This document shows positions 32,230-41,918 of a stretch of 64,000 nt of DNA, in pieces. Source of the stretch: Bemisia tabaci (taxonomy: Eukaryota > Arthropoda > Insecta > Hemiptera > Aleyrodidae); contig NC_092799.1 of the NCBI RefSeq assembly GCF_918797505.1, forward strand, positions 30,454,597-30,518,596, read 5' to 3'. A program made the position numbers and the translations under genes. Each line of letters starts with the position of its first letter. Position 1 is the stretch's first letter. Below the pieces are notes generated by a model. It had not been told where the DNA came from. It saw only the letters and a program-made list of their open reading frames with translations, and did no database searches.

Positions 32230-32825
32230 AATATTCATCAGATGATAACATTGATCTCTCGTTATACATTTATACAATTCTTGGGAGAAGCATCGACTTT
32301 TCCTTGACCAATCATCTTGCTTCATTTTAATCTTCACTACGAGACATTACTACAACCGGTAGTGAGGATCGTGAAGACATAGGTCCCACCTCTACATGCA
32401 AACACGGAACGGTGGAAGAGAAACAAACTATTAAGTGGCAACAACGTAGAGGTCACACCTAGCAAACAAGTCGACTCAAAATTTCGGAGTCCAGCGCCCA
32501 GGATCCAGGACCGGGTCCAAACACGTGGAAGGGGCACAAGGGGCCGCGCTGGAGGGGGCTCAGGGGGGCCGGTGGGCGAGGGGGCAGTGTGTGGGGTGCG
32601 TGATTTAGAGTCCTCCACATTTTTCGAGGCTGCCCTTCTGCCCTGCCTCGGTCGCGAGTTACCTTGCCCGCCCGATTTCCAACGTTCAACACACAACCTG
32701 CATTATAATTATGCTTCTTTTTCTGGCCCAACTTATGAGCTTTGATACCGCGAGTTATTAAATCCCGGCTCCACTGTGGGAGTGAACGCTCCAACATCTG
32801 GCCGCGGATTTGACCGCTTCCACGA
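32230..32825. other. unassigned spacer, GC-rich in the middle
   Basis: The 32500-32660 part is G-rich. A 181-codon minus-strand frame (32459-33004) is created by reading B5 through into this block and is not a gene. Confidence 0.45.
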
Positions 32826-32990
32826 TAGTGGCGTGGCGTGAATTGCGATGTATCGATTGTTATACCATTTAAACTTATGGTAAAGAATCGATCATTAAGG
32901 TGTTCGCTGCGAACATCCTGTTTATCGATCCTTTTCCATAGGTTGAAATGGCATAACAATCGATAAATCGCAAAGCACGCCACGCCACTG
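32826..32990. mobile_element. hAT-like family B element B5
   Basis: Ends (C>T)AGTGGCGTGGCGTGAATTG and GCACGCCACGCCACTG. Flanks ttccacga and tatccacga are alike apart from one inserted base. Length 165 bp. Confidence 0.87.
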
Positions 32991-33098
32991 TATCCACGAC
33001 TCACATTTACGCATACCTACCATTCCGCATCCAAAGTAGCTGGCCACTCATTTTTCTGTCGGATAAAGCTCCGAAGTAACTTACGAATTTTGCAAAAA

Positions 33099-33488
33099 GG
33101 GGCCGTCCATAAATTACGTGAGGCTCTTACGGGGAGGGGGTCTTTAACAGCCTCACGGTGCCTTACGAGGGGGCAGGGTGGGGAAGAGCTGAGCCTTACG
33201 TAAGCTTTCCAGCCTTTATTTAAAGAAAATCCAAAAATCCATTTTTCATCATTAATATTTCCTATGAACTTACTTGAAAAATTTGGTTTCACGATTAGAC
33301 TATTTGGACCTGAAAATTTCATTGTTTTCTCTAAAAAACGTAATACTGAGATCTACAATAATTGGAAAAAAGGGAAGGTCAGTCGAGCCTTACGTAATTT
33401 TTAGAGGTGGGACGCCTTACGGTGCCTTAAGAGGGGGAAGGGGGTCTAAATGGGAAAAAGTGCCTTGCGTAATTTATGGCTGGTCCCC
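33099..33488. mobile_element. inverted-repeat element P (GGGGCCGTCCATAAATTACG ends)
   Basis: Left GGGGCCGTCCATAAATTACG and right TGCGTAATTTATGGCTGGTCCCC pair. Inside each end lies CTTACGGTGCCTTA or CACGGTGCCTTACGAGGGGG. This end sequence is widespread among insect MITEs. Flanking duplication not clear. The 101- and 83-codon frames here are shadows. Confidence 0.78.
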
Positions 33489-34311
33489 AAATATTGGAAC
33501 GCTTCGAACAATCGTGTCTTCATAGCTCCCCCCGGAGCATTGACTCTGAAATAAAAAATAAGTTAAAAAACTCATAAACTTCAAAGAGGAAAAACTCTTT
33601 TAAAAAGCTTTTCAAAAGCACGCATTAGGAAACCATTTTTGGTTTTTTTTAATGAGTAAAAATTCCCTCTTTGTACTTTTGACAAGTTGTTTATCAGTTT
33701 TAGCAAGATTTGAGAGAAAAATTTCCGCACGATTAAAGGTTTATGAGGGGTAAAAAACAACTCAATTCCGGGAAAATGCTGCGAAACAAAAATTCAGTAA
33801 AAACATTGACGTTTGTAAGTTTTTCACGACCACATTTTTAAAAGGCAAAGGAAATTAAAAAGGAAAAAACAGGATAAAGGAGTCATCGACCTGCTGTTAT
33901 TGCGAAACTGAGGCTGTTCACAAAGTAAACAGATTGGTTTAAAATCAAGGTACGTAGGGTGTACAAGGTTAATACCCAGCTCCCTCTGGAAGCAAAAACT
34001 GACGATAAGCCGCACACAAACCATCACAATCGGCTCCTTAATCACAAACTGCCACTACGCTTAAGTATGTATTTCGAGAAAAGTAGAGAGTTCAGATACA
34101 ATTCAACACCTTTGATTTGCTTAGAAATTTTTTTCCGAACATATGTTCGGTTAACAATTTTTCAAAAAATGGTACCATCACTTAATTTTCAGTTTCCCTG
34201 CACTTAGAATTCTTTTCAAAATTATTGAAGTACTTAAGATCAAAATGGTTCAAGGGTCCTTTTCGGCGAACTGAAATTAGTTTGCCAGTTTAAGAGCCCC
34301 AGTTTGTGTGT
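33489..34311. other. unassigned AT-rich DNA
   Basis: Includes the palindrome CCGAACATATGTTCGG at about 34135. No gene or repeat copy recognised. Confidence 0.45.
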
Positions 34312-34640
34312 GGGATGGACGCTTAATATGCTAATTCAGTTTGGCATATTAAAGATAATAGGAATTACGTTTCACACAAACTCATTCTATGCACATAGCT
34401 CCTTTTAGCATGAATAAATCAATTGATCCTTAGTAATACACCACCATTCATCACGATTGATTTTTACTTTCTCTCTTCTCTTGCAGGGAGGGAGTATTCT
34501 CATCCCTCCAAAAAAAGAGAACAAAACAGAAGTCGAAATTTCATCATTTCCAGACGTCTGAGGGTGCCTGGAGTAAAAAAAAAAAAAAAACAAATTTGAA
34601 AAAATGTCTGTCCGTCGGTCCGGCGTCCTCCAAATCTGTA

Positions 34641-34885
34641 CACTGGAAAAAAAAACCTCGGCCGTGGGAGCCGCAATTATGGGCTATACAGTCATACCGT
34701 CCGTTCCGGGCTCAAAGGCCGAAAATTCTGGCTGCTGGAGCCGTAACTTCGGCCTCTGAAACCGGAGCAATCGAAGCTACGCCTCCAGCAGCCGGAATGT
34801 TCGGCCTTTGAGCCCGGAACGGACGGTATGACTGTATAGCCTATAATTGTGGCTCCCACGGCCGGAATTTTTTTTTTTTTCAGTG
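34641..34885. mobile_element. family F inverted-repeat element F1, TA duplication
   Basis: Ends CACTGGAAAAAAAAACCTCG and TTTTTTTTTTTCAGTG, flanked by TA at 34639-34640 and 34886-34887. Long arms pair across the element, including ATACCGTCCGTTCCGGGCTC and GAGCCCGGAACGGACGGTAT. Shares the CACTGGAAAAAAAA end with family E. Confidence 0.88.
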
Positions 34886-34929
34886 TATACAGCCTTTTTT
34901 ATGGGGTGCTCTACAGAAATTTCAGTGGA

Positions 34930-36013
34930 AATGTGAAAAACCCATCTGACCTAAGAACGTGGAGTGGATAAGCCACCACCCCAAAGCGTTGGGCGTCCGT
35001 GGGGACCTGTTGCGCCGCGCCGCTGCGCCTCATGTCAGGCCGGGCCCGGCGGCCGGAACGAAATTTCGCTTCACCCGCGCGGGGCGCGGGCCGGGGGCGG
35101 GGGGCTGGGGCGGGGGACCGGTGCAATAAAACAGTTAGCCCGAGATGACTGAGGAATTCTGAGTGAATAGCACTACCCCCGCCACAGCCACCGAGAGACT
35201 TGGCCCTGACGCCGACGCCGACATCCACCACTCCACCTTCCACCGTCCAACGTTGGAGCAACGACAGCGCACCGAGCACCGCGGCGCGGCGCGCCACGAG
35301 GCAGCTCCACGCGAGGCCGTTGAACCCGCGCTCTGCCCTGTGCCCTGTGCATGTCCCAGAGAAATCCGGCTTGTTCACTCTCGAGAGGGTGTGTTCTCAC
35401 TATCTCTCTCCCGCCCTGTGGCCCTCTCCCATCGCATCGCGGCCCCGGCGACGCGCGGCGCCCCCAGATTTCTCCCGCCAGCGATGGATGCACCGAGCAT
35501 GAAGAACAACGAGAAAACCCCGCTCGCTCGGAGTCGGATCCGGTGTTTTTTTCCGTCATAAAAAATAACAACCCATAAGTTCTCGTCGAACCCCTGCTTT
35601 CTCCGTCGGCGGGGGAGGGACGCATCCTGGAGGGGCGGATTCCTCCTCCTCCTTCTCATGGTCATTCGGTGGTCATCGTTCGGCTCTGCTGCTCCCTCTC
35701 TCGTCTTTTTCGTCCACAGACCAGCTCCGATTTAAGGGCCGCTCACCGCTGAAGATGACTTCTTCCTTCCTCTTTGGGTTTTGGGTGCATTACTGCTTCC
35801 TTGTCTAAATTATCCACTCAGTTGTCCGCCTCCCTCAAAAAACTGTGTGACCATTCAAAGGGAAAGGGACGACAGTCTAAAAAAAAATTCAAGAGAGTGA
35901 TTACTGTCAAAATAAAGGCAACGGTACTATAAGCGCTCTACTAAAAACACTCTTCACTTCAGGTTCAGTTTTAGTTATAGTAATTGAGTTTTTGGCGCCG
36001 AATTTGGATTTTA
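34930..36013. other. CpG-rich block then AT-rich DNA, no gene called
   Basis: About 34980-35640 is strongly GC- and CpG-rich (for example GCGCCGCGCCGCTGCGCC, GGGCGCGGGCCGGGGGCGGG) against an AT-rich background. Frames of 132-155 codons are open in several phases on both strands, as expected for GC-rich DNA, and none shows a domain. It could be a promoter or 5' end of a host gene lying outside the readable part. 35760-36013 is ordinary spacer. Confidence 0.4.
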
Positions 36014-36360
36014 CATACATGTATTAAGCCTCGCGCTCCGCGACGCTCAATCGCATTGCCCCCTATCTTCCCAGAGATCACACTTGAAAAAAAAACACAT
36101 TGCATCTAAAGTCCAGACTCTTGAAAGCATTGACAAGAAAAAATACTCTTGATTCAATTAAATTTTTGCTTAAATCAAAAAGAAATCCGCTCAAGTTAAA
36201 AGGATTGGTTCTTGATTTATGCAAAAATCCGATTGAATCATGAATATTTTTTCTTGTCGATGTTTTTAAGAGTCTGAACTCTAGATCCAATGTGTTTTTT
36301 TTCCCGTTGCATCAGGCAATTGGCATCTTCCGATCTCCTCCTCCACCCCTTGTCGCGAAC
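36014..36360. repeat. dispersed repeat Q, copy Q2, split by E2
   Basis: TACATACATGTATTAAGCC, CTCGCGCTCCGCGACGCTCA and CCCAGAGATCA match Q1 up to 36080. ATCAGGCAATTGGCATCTTC resumes after E2 at about 36311. Confidence 0.7.
36081..36309. mobile_element. family E element E2 inserted in Q2
   Basis: Left CACTTGAAAAAAAAACACAT, right CCAATGTGTTTTTTTTCCCG followed by TTG. Comparison with the unfilled site in Q1 (gatCAtcagg) shows a 2-bp duplication CA at 36079-36080 and 36310-36311. Confidence 0.85.
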
Positions 36361-36859
36361 CTTTCACAGGACTTCCGAGCCGTCGCCTTCCGGGAGGAAC
36401 CCAATGGAAATCCTGCTTGGGCAACCGATCATCTGTCATCCTCCACTCGGGGTTTTAAATGTTTTAAATTCGATTTCGATCATCCGATTACCCTTACCGG
36501 AAATCAAATCGATTTCTCAAAATCGATTTATTCGAAAAAATTGCCCCTCCCCACCCCCTATAATGAGCTGATAATACGGCATGCGGCATGCCGAGTCCCG
36601 ACGCGTGGCGTCACGACGTCGACGCGACGCGACGACAGTACCGCGCGGCTGCGCCCACCTGTACGAAGGGCAGGGAGCTGGTGCCGGTGATTTCGTAACC
36701 CTTCGTGGGAGACAGTAATGGAACGGAGCCGATAATTCTTCATCTTCCATCCCGCGCCGCGACCGACGACCGGGCGCAATCACGGGTGTTTCGCGTTTCA
36801 CCTGCCGCGTCCTTCCGATCCGCGATCAGCGTGTCCGAGCTCCGAGGGGAGGCACGCCG
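36361..36859. other. unassigned spacer, CpG-rich 36560-36850
   Basis: Includes GCATGCGGCATGCCGAG and GACGTCGACGCGACGCGACG. Three overlapping frames of 71-94 codons, no motif. Not called as a gene. Confidence 0.4.
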
Positions 36860-37092
36860 CACAGTGGATCGAGCCAATAGGCGAAATCGGACAAAATTTG
36901 GAAACTTTCAAAGCTCATAACTCCGATTATACAAAACTTTGAGGTTCTAAAAGTGGCTCCATTGGTTTCCTCGTGAAATTTTTTGCTAACGGCACCCCTT
37001 GAAATTTAAAATTTGACAAAATAAACAGCAAAATTTGCAGTTTTAGTTAAGAATGTAATGTTCAATATCTCCGGTTGACTCGATCCATTGTG
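36860..37092. mobile_element. family G element G5
   Basis: Ends CACAGTGGATCGAGCCAATA and TTGACTCGATCCATTGTG. Interior is the reverse complement of G1-G4: TGGTTTCCTCGTGAAATTTT and CACCCCTTGAAATTTAAAATTTGAC. Embedded in GC-rich flanks. Confidence 0.8.
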
Positions 37093-37479
37093 CGGCGCGG
37101 CGCCGCGACGCCGCCGCCGGGAGTGTGCCTCCGATTCCTCAAAATGGCAGCGCATTGCAACCCGTTTCGCAAGTCGTGACCTTGGATGGACGCACGCCGC
37201 CGCTACCGCTCTTGCGATACCCTTACGAGGGCGTCGAGTTATGCACCCTCCCACGTAGACCGCGGCTAATTCGGAGCCAGCATTTTGTCCCCGCGAGTTC
37301 ACCTTCTGTTCTAGATACGACAAGAATACAAAAAGATGCTGTGGATAGAGATTTTTTCAAGAGGGCCCAGAACCTACAAAAAAAAAACCGTTTTCGGGAA
37401 AGGCTGTGATATGAAAAATATTTTTAAAAAAACCTAGAACGTATTTTTAAAAAAACCTAGAAACCTAGAACATAGAACA
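37093..37479. other. unassigned spacer, GC-rich then short CCTAGAAC repeats
   Basis: 37093-37290 is GC-rich without a recognised gene. 37421-37475 carries AAAAAAACCTAGAA(C/A) phrases repeated three times next to the truncated A4 end. Confidence 0.4.
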
Positions 37480-38422
37480 TTTACCTACTTGCCGCCCATG
37501 GGCCGCCTGTATTTTGCCACCCCCTTCTCATTCGTTCACATCAATAAAAACCAGCAAGTGAACGTGCCAGCGGGGGTGGGGTGCATAAGACGCGTCTACT
37601 CGTGTTGGAAACATTTTTTGGGAAATCCCTGTCAACACTACTAGCAAAACTCACCGAACTTTGCGCGAATGTTAAGTTTCGTAAACCTATCTTTGCGTGG
37701 ACAAGGTCTTCCATTCATAAAAAAATTAACGAAAAAATTATGAAAGAACAAACATAAATGTGGTTTAATGATTTTAACTTCCGCCACTGCGCCGCGCAGA
37801 CTGCACCGTGTTTGGAGCAATGCTTGAAGTATTCCGACAGTTTTGTAGACGCTATGAGTTTTACGCCGACGACCGCTGCTGAACGCACTATATTTGACGC
37901 AATGCGTGGAGTATTCACGCAGTCTTGTAGGCGCCATGCATTTCACGGTGACCGCACTGTGTTTGGCGCAATGCGTGAAGTACTCATGCATTCTTGTAGG
38001 TGCTATCCGTTTCACGCTGACCACAGTGACCGCACGGTGTTTGATGCAATGCGTGAAGTATTCGTGCAGTCTCGTAGGCGCTAATATGTGTTTCATGCCG
38101 ACCGCCGCGCCGAGGGCTTCTCCTTCTCATCTCAAGTCCTCGTCATCATTTCTCTCTCAGTCGCGCCGTTCCTGGCCAAATTGCGTGTTTAGTCTCTCTC
38201 TTAACTCGATTAATTAAAGGTGCTGTCTCTTGTATCAGCGAAAGACGACAAAATTAGAAATTACTACACTCTCAGAAAATGAGAGATATTGTTTGTAATT
38301 TTCTTCTAAATCCGATTTTTTTTATATCTACATTTAAAAAAATTGTAAAATTTGCCGGCTCCTAGATTTGCCGCCATGGGCCGCGGCTCATGTGGCCACC
38401 GCCACCCCCTTAATCCGGCCTG
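37480..38422 (-). mobile_element. hAT-like family A copy A4, longest array
   Basis: Starts at TTTACCTACTTGCCGCCC, so the outer CAGGGCCGGA of this end is missing, and ends at TTAATCCGGCCTG. Four array units begin near 37817, 37899, 37968 and 38045. About 943 bp. Frames of 66-151 codons are array shadows. Confidence 0.85.
37817..38085. repeat. internal tandem array of A4 (4 units, 69-82 bp)
   Basis: GCAATG(C/A)(T/G)TG(A/G)AGTA(T/C)TC units at spacings of about 82, 69 and 77 bases, each followed by TTGTAG(G/A)(C/T)GC(T/C)AT. Confidence 0.85.
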
Positions 38423-39036
38423 CAACTTGCCCCTTGTGAAAGTCGCGTATTTCGATTTGCAACGTTGCCGATTTTTCGTCTCTTTTTTCTGATGATTGGA
38501 TTTTGTTCAATTGCTCGTTTTGGAGAAGAATGTACGATTGCTGCCCTATAAGAATTCCATAGCTTTGCCCCTGGAATTCAGCGATACGACTATAAAATCT
38601 ACACAAGACTAGCGGTACACTTTTTGGTGGTTACCGCATACTCCTACAACTATTGGATATACATTTCATTTATTTTTCCCGTGGCATTATTTTCCCTCCG
38701 GCAATGAGTCGCTGGGAGGGTGGTAGTTGGGAGGAGGGGCGTGTGATCTGGACCAGTCGTGGGACACATGGTCGCCAAATGTACGGATAATCCCTAGGAT
38801 CGCTGTTCAGGAAGATATACATACGGCTGAATAAAGGGTGGAATTGGCAAGGGTGGGAATGGTGACAACCCCGCCGAAAGTTGAAAGTACGGACGGAAAT
38901 AGTCGGCTTCTCGCCATTGGGACTTTGCCAGGGAGAATCGGTCGCGCGTTGTCGGCTGTGGGGATCCACGCCCTCCTTCGCCCTCGCTCTCACCCTTATG
39001 GAGTTTGTATTCTTAGGCACAGTGAAATGATCTATT
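38423..39036. other. unassigned spacer
   Basis: No repeat copy or gene recognised. A 116-codon minus-strand frame (38670-39020) has no motif. Confidence 0.45.
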
Positions 39037-39452
39037 CTGCCGCGCTAAGGAAAAACGCCGTATAAACATTCGGATATTGCCGGATTTCTCACAGTAAAGT
39101 ATTTATTTTCGAGGAGAGTTACGAATATTTTCCTTGAAATTTTCAGATACGTTAACCTGAGAATAGAATTTTTCGAAAAATTCAAGGGGAAATGTCTGAC
39201 AAGCTTCCTTAGAAATCTTGTTTTACTCGAGAAGATTTGACGGTTTTTGAGCGCATATACGGCGTCTTCCCAATTGGTGGATCCAGTAAATTGGTAAAAT
39301 TGTTTTTCTTCATTTAAACCTATGGAAATGTGTCGATTCTTGAAGGGGTAGGTGCTCCGACAAGAATAGATTATTTAACATAGGTTTAAATGGAATGAAT
39401 CCGGAGTTGCCAAATCGCTGGATCCGCATCTGGTCTTTTCTTGGTCCGGCAG
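39037..39452. mobile_element. family D element D6, interrupted by C2
   Basis: Left end CTGCCGCGCTAAGGAAAAAC. Near the right end the expected ACGGCGTTTTTCCTTAGCAC is split: ACGGCGTCTTCC, then C2, then GTCTTTTCTTGGTCCGGCAG. Confidence 0.85.
39271..39432. mobile_element. hAT-like family C element C2 nested in D6
   Basis: Ends CAATTGGTGGATCCAGTAAA and TCGCTGGATCCGCATCTG. The flanks cgtcttcc and gtcttttc are remnants of an 8-bp duplication, offset by one base. Core CATTTAAACCTATGG ... CATAGGTTTAAATGG. Length 162 bp. Confidence 0.85.
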
Positions 39453-39681
39453 TACAAATGCTACCAATGAGCCGTTATTAATGCGCGATCCACATCTAAT
39501 AGCATTGCCTTATACTACTTTGAAATGGGACCTTACCGACCTATTGTCAACTAATGTCTGATTTGTTGAACATTTTAACGATAACCCAAAAGCGTTCAAC
39601 TGAGATACAATTTTTTTTTCGAGTGCCTTATTCGGGTCATATCAGTTGACGGTAAGTAAGCAACCCCGTTTCAAATCATTG

Positions 39682-39804
39682 TGGACAAAATTTTGAAAAA
39701 AATTGGAGGGAAAATATTCATAAGATTACCAGGAAATGTGTGTTTTATCAAAGGAAATTTGGCAATGCCTGAAGGCTCATACGGTGTTTTTCCTTAGCAC
39801 GGCG
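39682..39804. mobile_element. family D half copy D7
   Basis: Matches only the right half of D: AAATTGGAGGGAAAATATTC, GGAAATTTGGCAATGCC and CATACGGTGTTTTTCC, ending TTAGCACGGCGG. Confidence 0.7.
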
Positions 39805-40069
39805 GAGGAGGGGCCTGACCCGGAGGAGTGTAATGTCCAGCAGGCAGGCAACTCATGAAGACAAGAATCTTCAGGATCGTAAACGAGGCACCAGAATAGA
39901 CATAAGCGACAAGCTACTTATCAGGTGTAATAACTTCTAATCCGGAAATAACTTTTCCCGAAACTAGACCTTCGCTGCACAATAGAATAAGCTACGATGT
40001 CCGGATGTTGAAAGATTTCATATCCGCTCCCGGGCTCAATAGGTCAATGTGAGTTCGCTGGCCCCGTCT

Positions 40070-40185
40070 TTCCCGGTGCCCTCGCTCACCTCGGATCAGG
40101 TGTGCACCTGCCCCTGCCCTTCGTTTCCCAGTTGGAGGGTCGCGAGTTCGAATTCGACCGAAAGACTAGTCGTAAAAAAAGGTAA
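40070..40185 (+). repeat. possible SINE fragment with B-box-like motif
   Basis: GAGTTCGAATTCG at 40144-40156 resembles a polymerase III B box and an A-rich tail (GTAAAAAAAGGTAAACTAAAATAAAC) follows. No clear A box upstream. Confidence 0.35.
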
Positions 40186-40278
40186 ACTAAAATAAACAAG
40201 TAGAGGCTGTCCATTAGCGCTGGAATTATTTATCTTGTACACTTACGGAATTAAAACACTGAATTAAAAGTTACCAGT

Positions 40279-40446
40279 CATATAGACAAACCGTCCGTTC
40301 CGGGCACTGAAGCCGAAAGTTCCGGGTGCCAGAGCCGTAAGCGTGCTACGCCCGGAAATTTCGGCCCCCGAGCCCGGAACGCGGACGGTATGTCTATGTA
40401 GCCCGTGAGTACGGCTTCAAAGGCCAAAGTTTTGTTCCTGTGAAAA
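40279..40446. mobile_element. family F copy F2, left-truncated and diverged
   Basis: CCGTCCGTTCCGGGC and its mirror CCCGGAACGCGGACGGTATG match the F1 arms, with TGTAGCCCGTGAGTACGGC to the right. The CACTGG left end is absent. Confidence 0.6.
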
Positions 40447-41754
40447 AACAGCGTTTGCTATACGATTGTAAATATTAAGAACACCCGAAAATGAATTGAT
40501 CTCCTTACTTCAGCCTATCAAAGAAAATAAGAAGAAAGAAACTAATGAGATGACGACATGACCACTAATTCTACCGCGAGGTCCGCGGGTTTCAACATTT
40601 TATCTTTGTGTCTCCCGAGTTATCGCGTGAGTGACCCTGAGAGGGTTCTTATCCTGACAAAGTATTTACGGATAATTTGAGGCCTGGGTGAGTGTTTACT
40701 CTTATTCTAGGGATCTAGGCAGAGTGTCGTCTAAAGTCGATCATGGGTGGAACTGGGGGGGGGGGGGGTGGCCGACGGGGGAGAACCCCGGCATAAACGT
40801 ATTATGGGTGGGATCGCCCGCAACTCAATTTGAGGTCGTCAAAAAGTCAGAAATCATCTCCTAAGCGCAAAATGTGCGTGGTTTGTTACACGTTTTTCCA
40901 AAATTTCCACGTCCGTGGGCAGTTTTTCTTTGTCACCGGCGACTCCGGTTTGCCCAGGAAAAGGCCCAAGAAAACCTAATATAAATAACAAACAATCTCG
41001 CGAGCCGTTATTCAATATTCATCTTAGATTTCCATCGATTTAGAGCATGCAATGAAAAAAATTCTTAGCGCCGTCCGGTGTTGATAAGATCGCGAGATTA
41101 CTCGCTGTACAAGAAACTGCCCGAACTCTAAAGTCTCATGAAAGGTTTTTGGAGATTTTTTTCGCGAAAGTTTGGTCTTAATTTTAGGAGGAGACTTTGC
41201 TATTCATACATCACAAGATTTCCGTCGAATGAAAAATAAGAAAAGGACACAGGAACGGTCTAAGAAACATCTTACGGCGCTCAGGGTGTGTTGATGGTCG
41301 ATTCTTCAGCCGTGGGACAAGGCTGCACCAGCGAAATGAAAACTATAAAAGATTGAAAATTTCCATGAAATATTCAATGAAATCGCACATCATTTTGGAA
41401 AATATGAAACACATTTTCAGGCGCATGAGTGTGCAACACGTACTAAAAACACAAAAAAAAACGAAAACTTTTTGCCTCTCGTTTAATTTTGCATTTGTTT
41501 TCGAAAAATATGATTCAATATATTTCATACTTTTCTGAAATTTCTTTTAATATTTCATACGAATTTCAACATATCATTTTTCATGAAAAATTCTACCCTG
41601 CCGTGGGGTAGAAGAAACTTGAGTTACATGAACGTAAAAACGTAACTTTTTCTCAAAAGCATCGAGTTCCTGATCACGGAAATTGAGGATATCTCTCCAT
41701 TCATCATTCATCTAAATAAATCAACTTTGCTCGACTAATCAGAGTGGCACGCGC
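40447..41754. other. unassigned AT-rich DNA
   Basis: G run at about 40757-40768. Around 41340-41600 phrases such as GAAATATTC and GAATTTCAAC recur in both orientations, resembling U, but clear ends are missing. No gene recognised. Confidence 0.45.
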
Positions 41755-41918
41755 CAGTGGCTAGGCGTGAATGATCGATTATCGATATTCCCCGGTTTGA
41801 GGCTATGGTAAAGAATCGATTATCAAGGTGCTCGCTGCGAACACCCCATCTATCGATCCTTTTCCATAGGTTTGAATAGCGGATCAATCGATTTATCGCA
41901 TAGCACGCCACGCCACTG
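41755..41918. mobile_element. hAT-like family B element B6
   Basis: Ends CAGTGGCTAGGCGTGAATGA and GCACGCCACGCCACTG; flanks gcacgcgc and gcacctgc agree at six of eight. Length 164 bp. Confidence 0.88.

Noticed and set aside
32459..33004. 181-codon minus-strand frame, the longest in the window
   Set aside because: It begins in a GC-rich block and reads straight through the B5 element. Similar peptides appear at every B copy, so it is a repeat shadow.
34911..35665. Overlapping Arg/Pro/Ala-rich frames on both strands
   Set aside because: Open in several phases at once, as expected in GC-rich DNA with few stop triplets. No domain seen.
37641..38217. Several frames of 66-151 codons with recurring HEYFTHCVKH or FDAMREVF peptides
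   Set aside because: They are translations of the family A tandem array in different frames, and the same peptides recur in every A copy.
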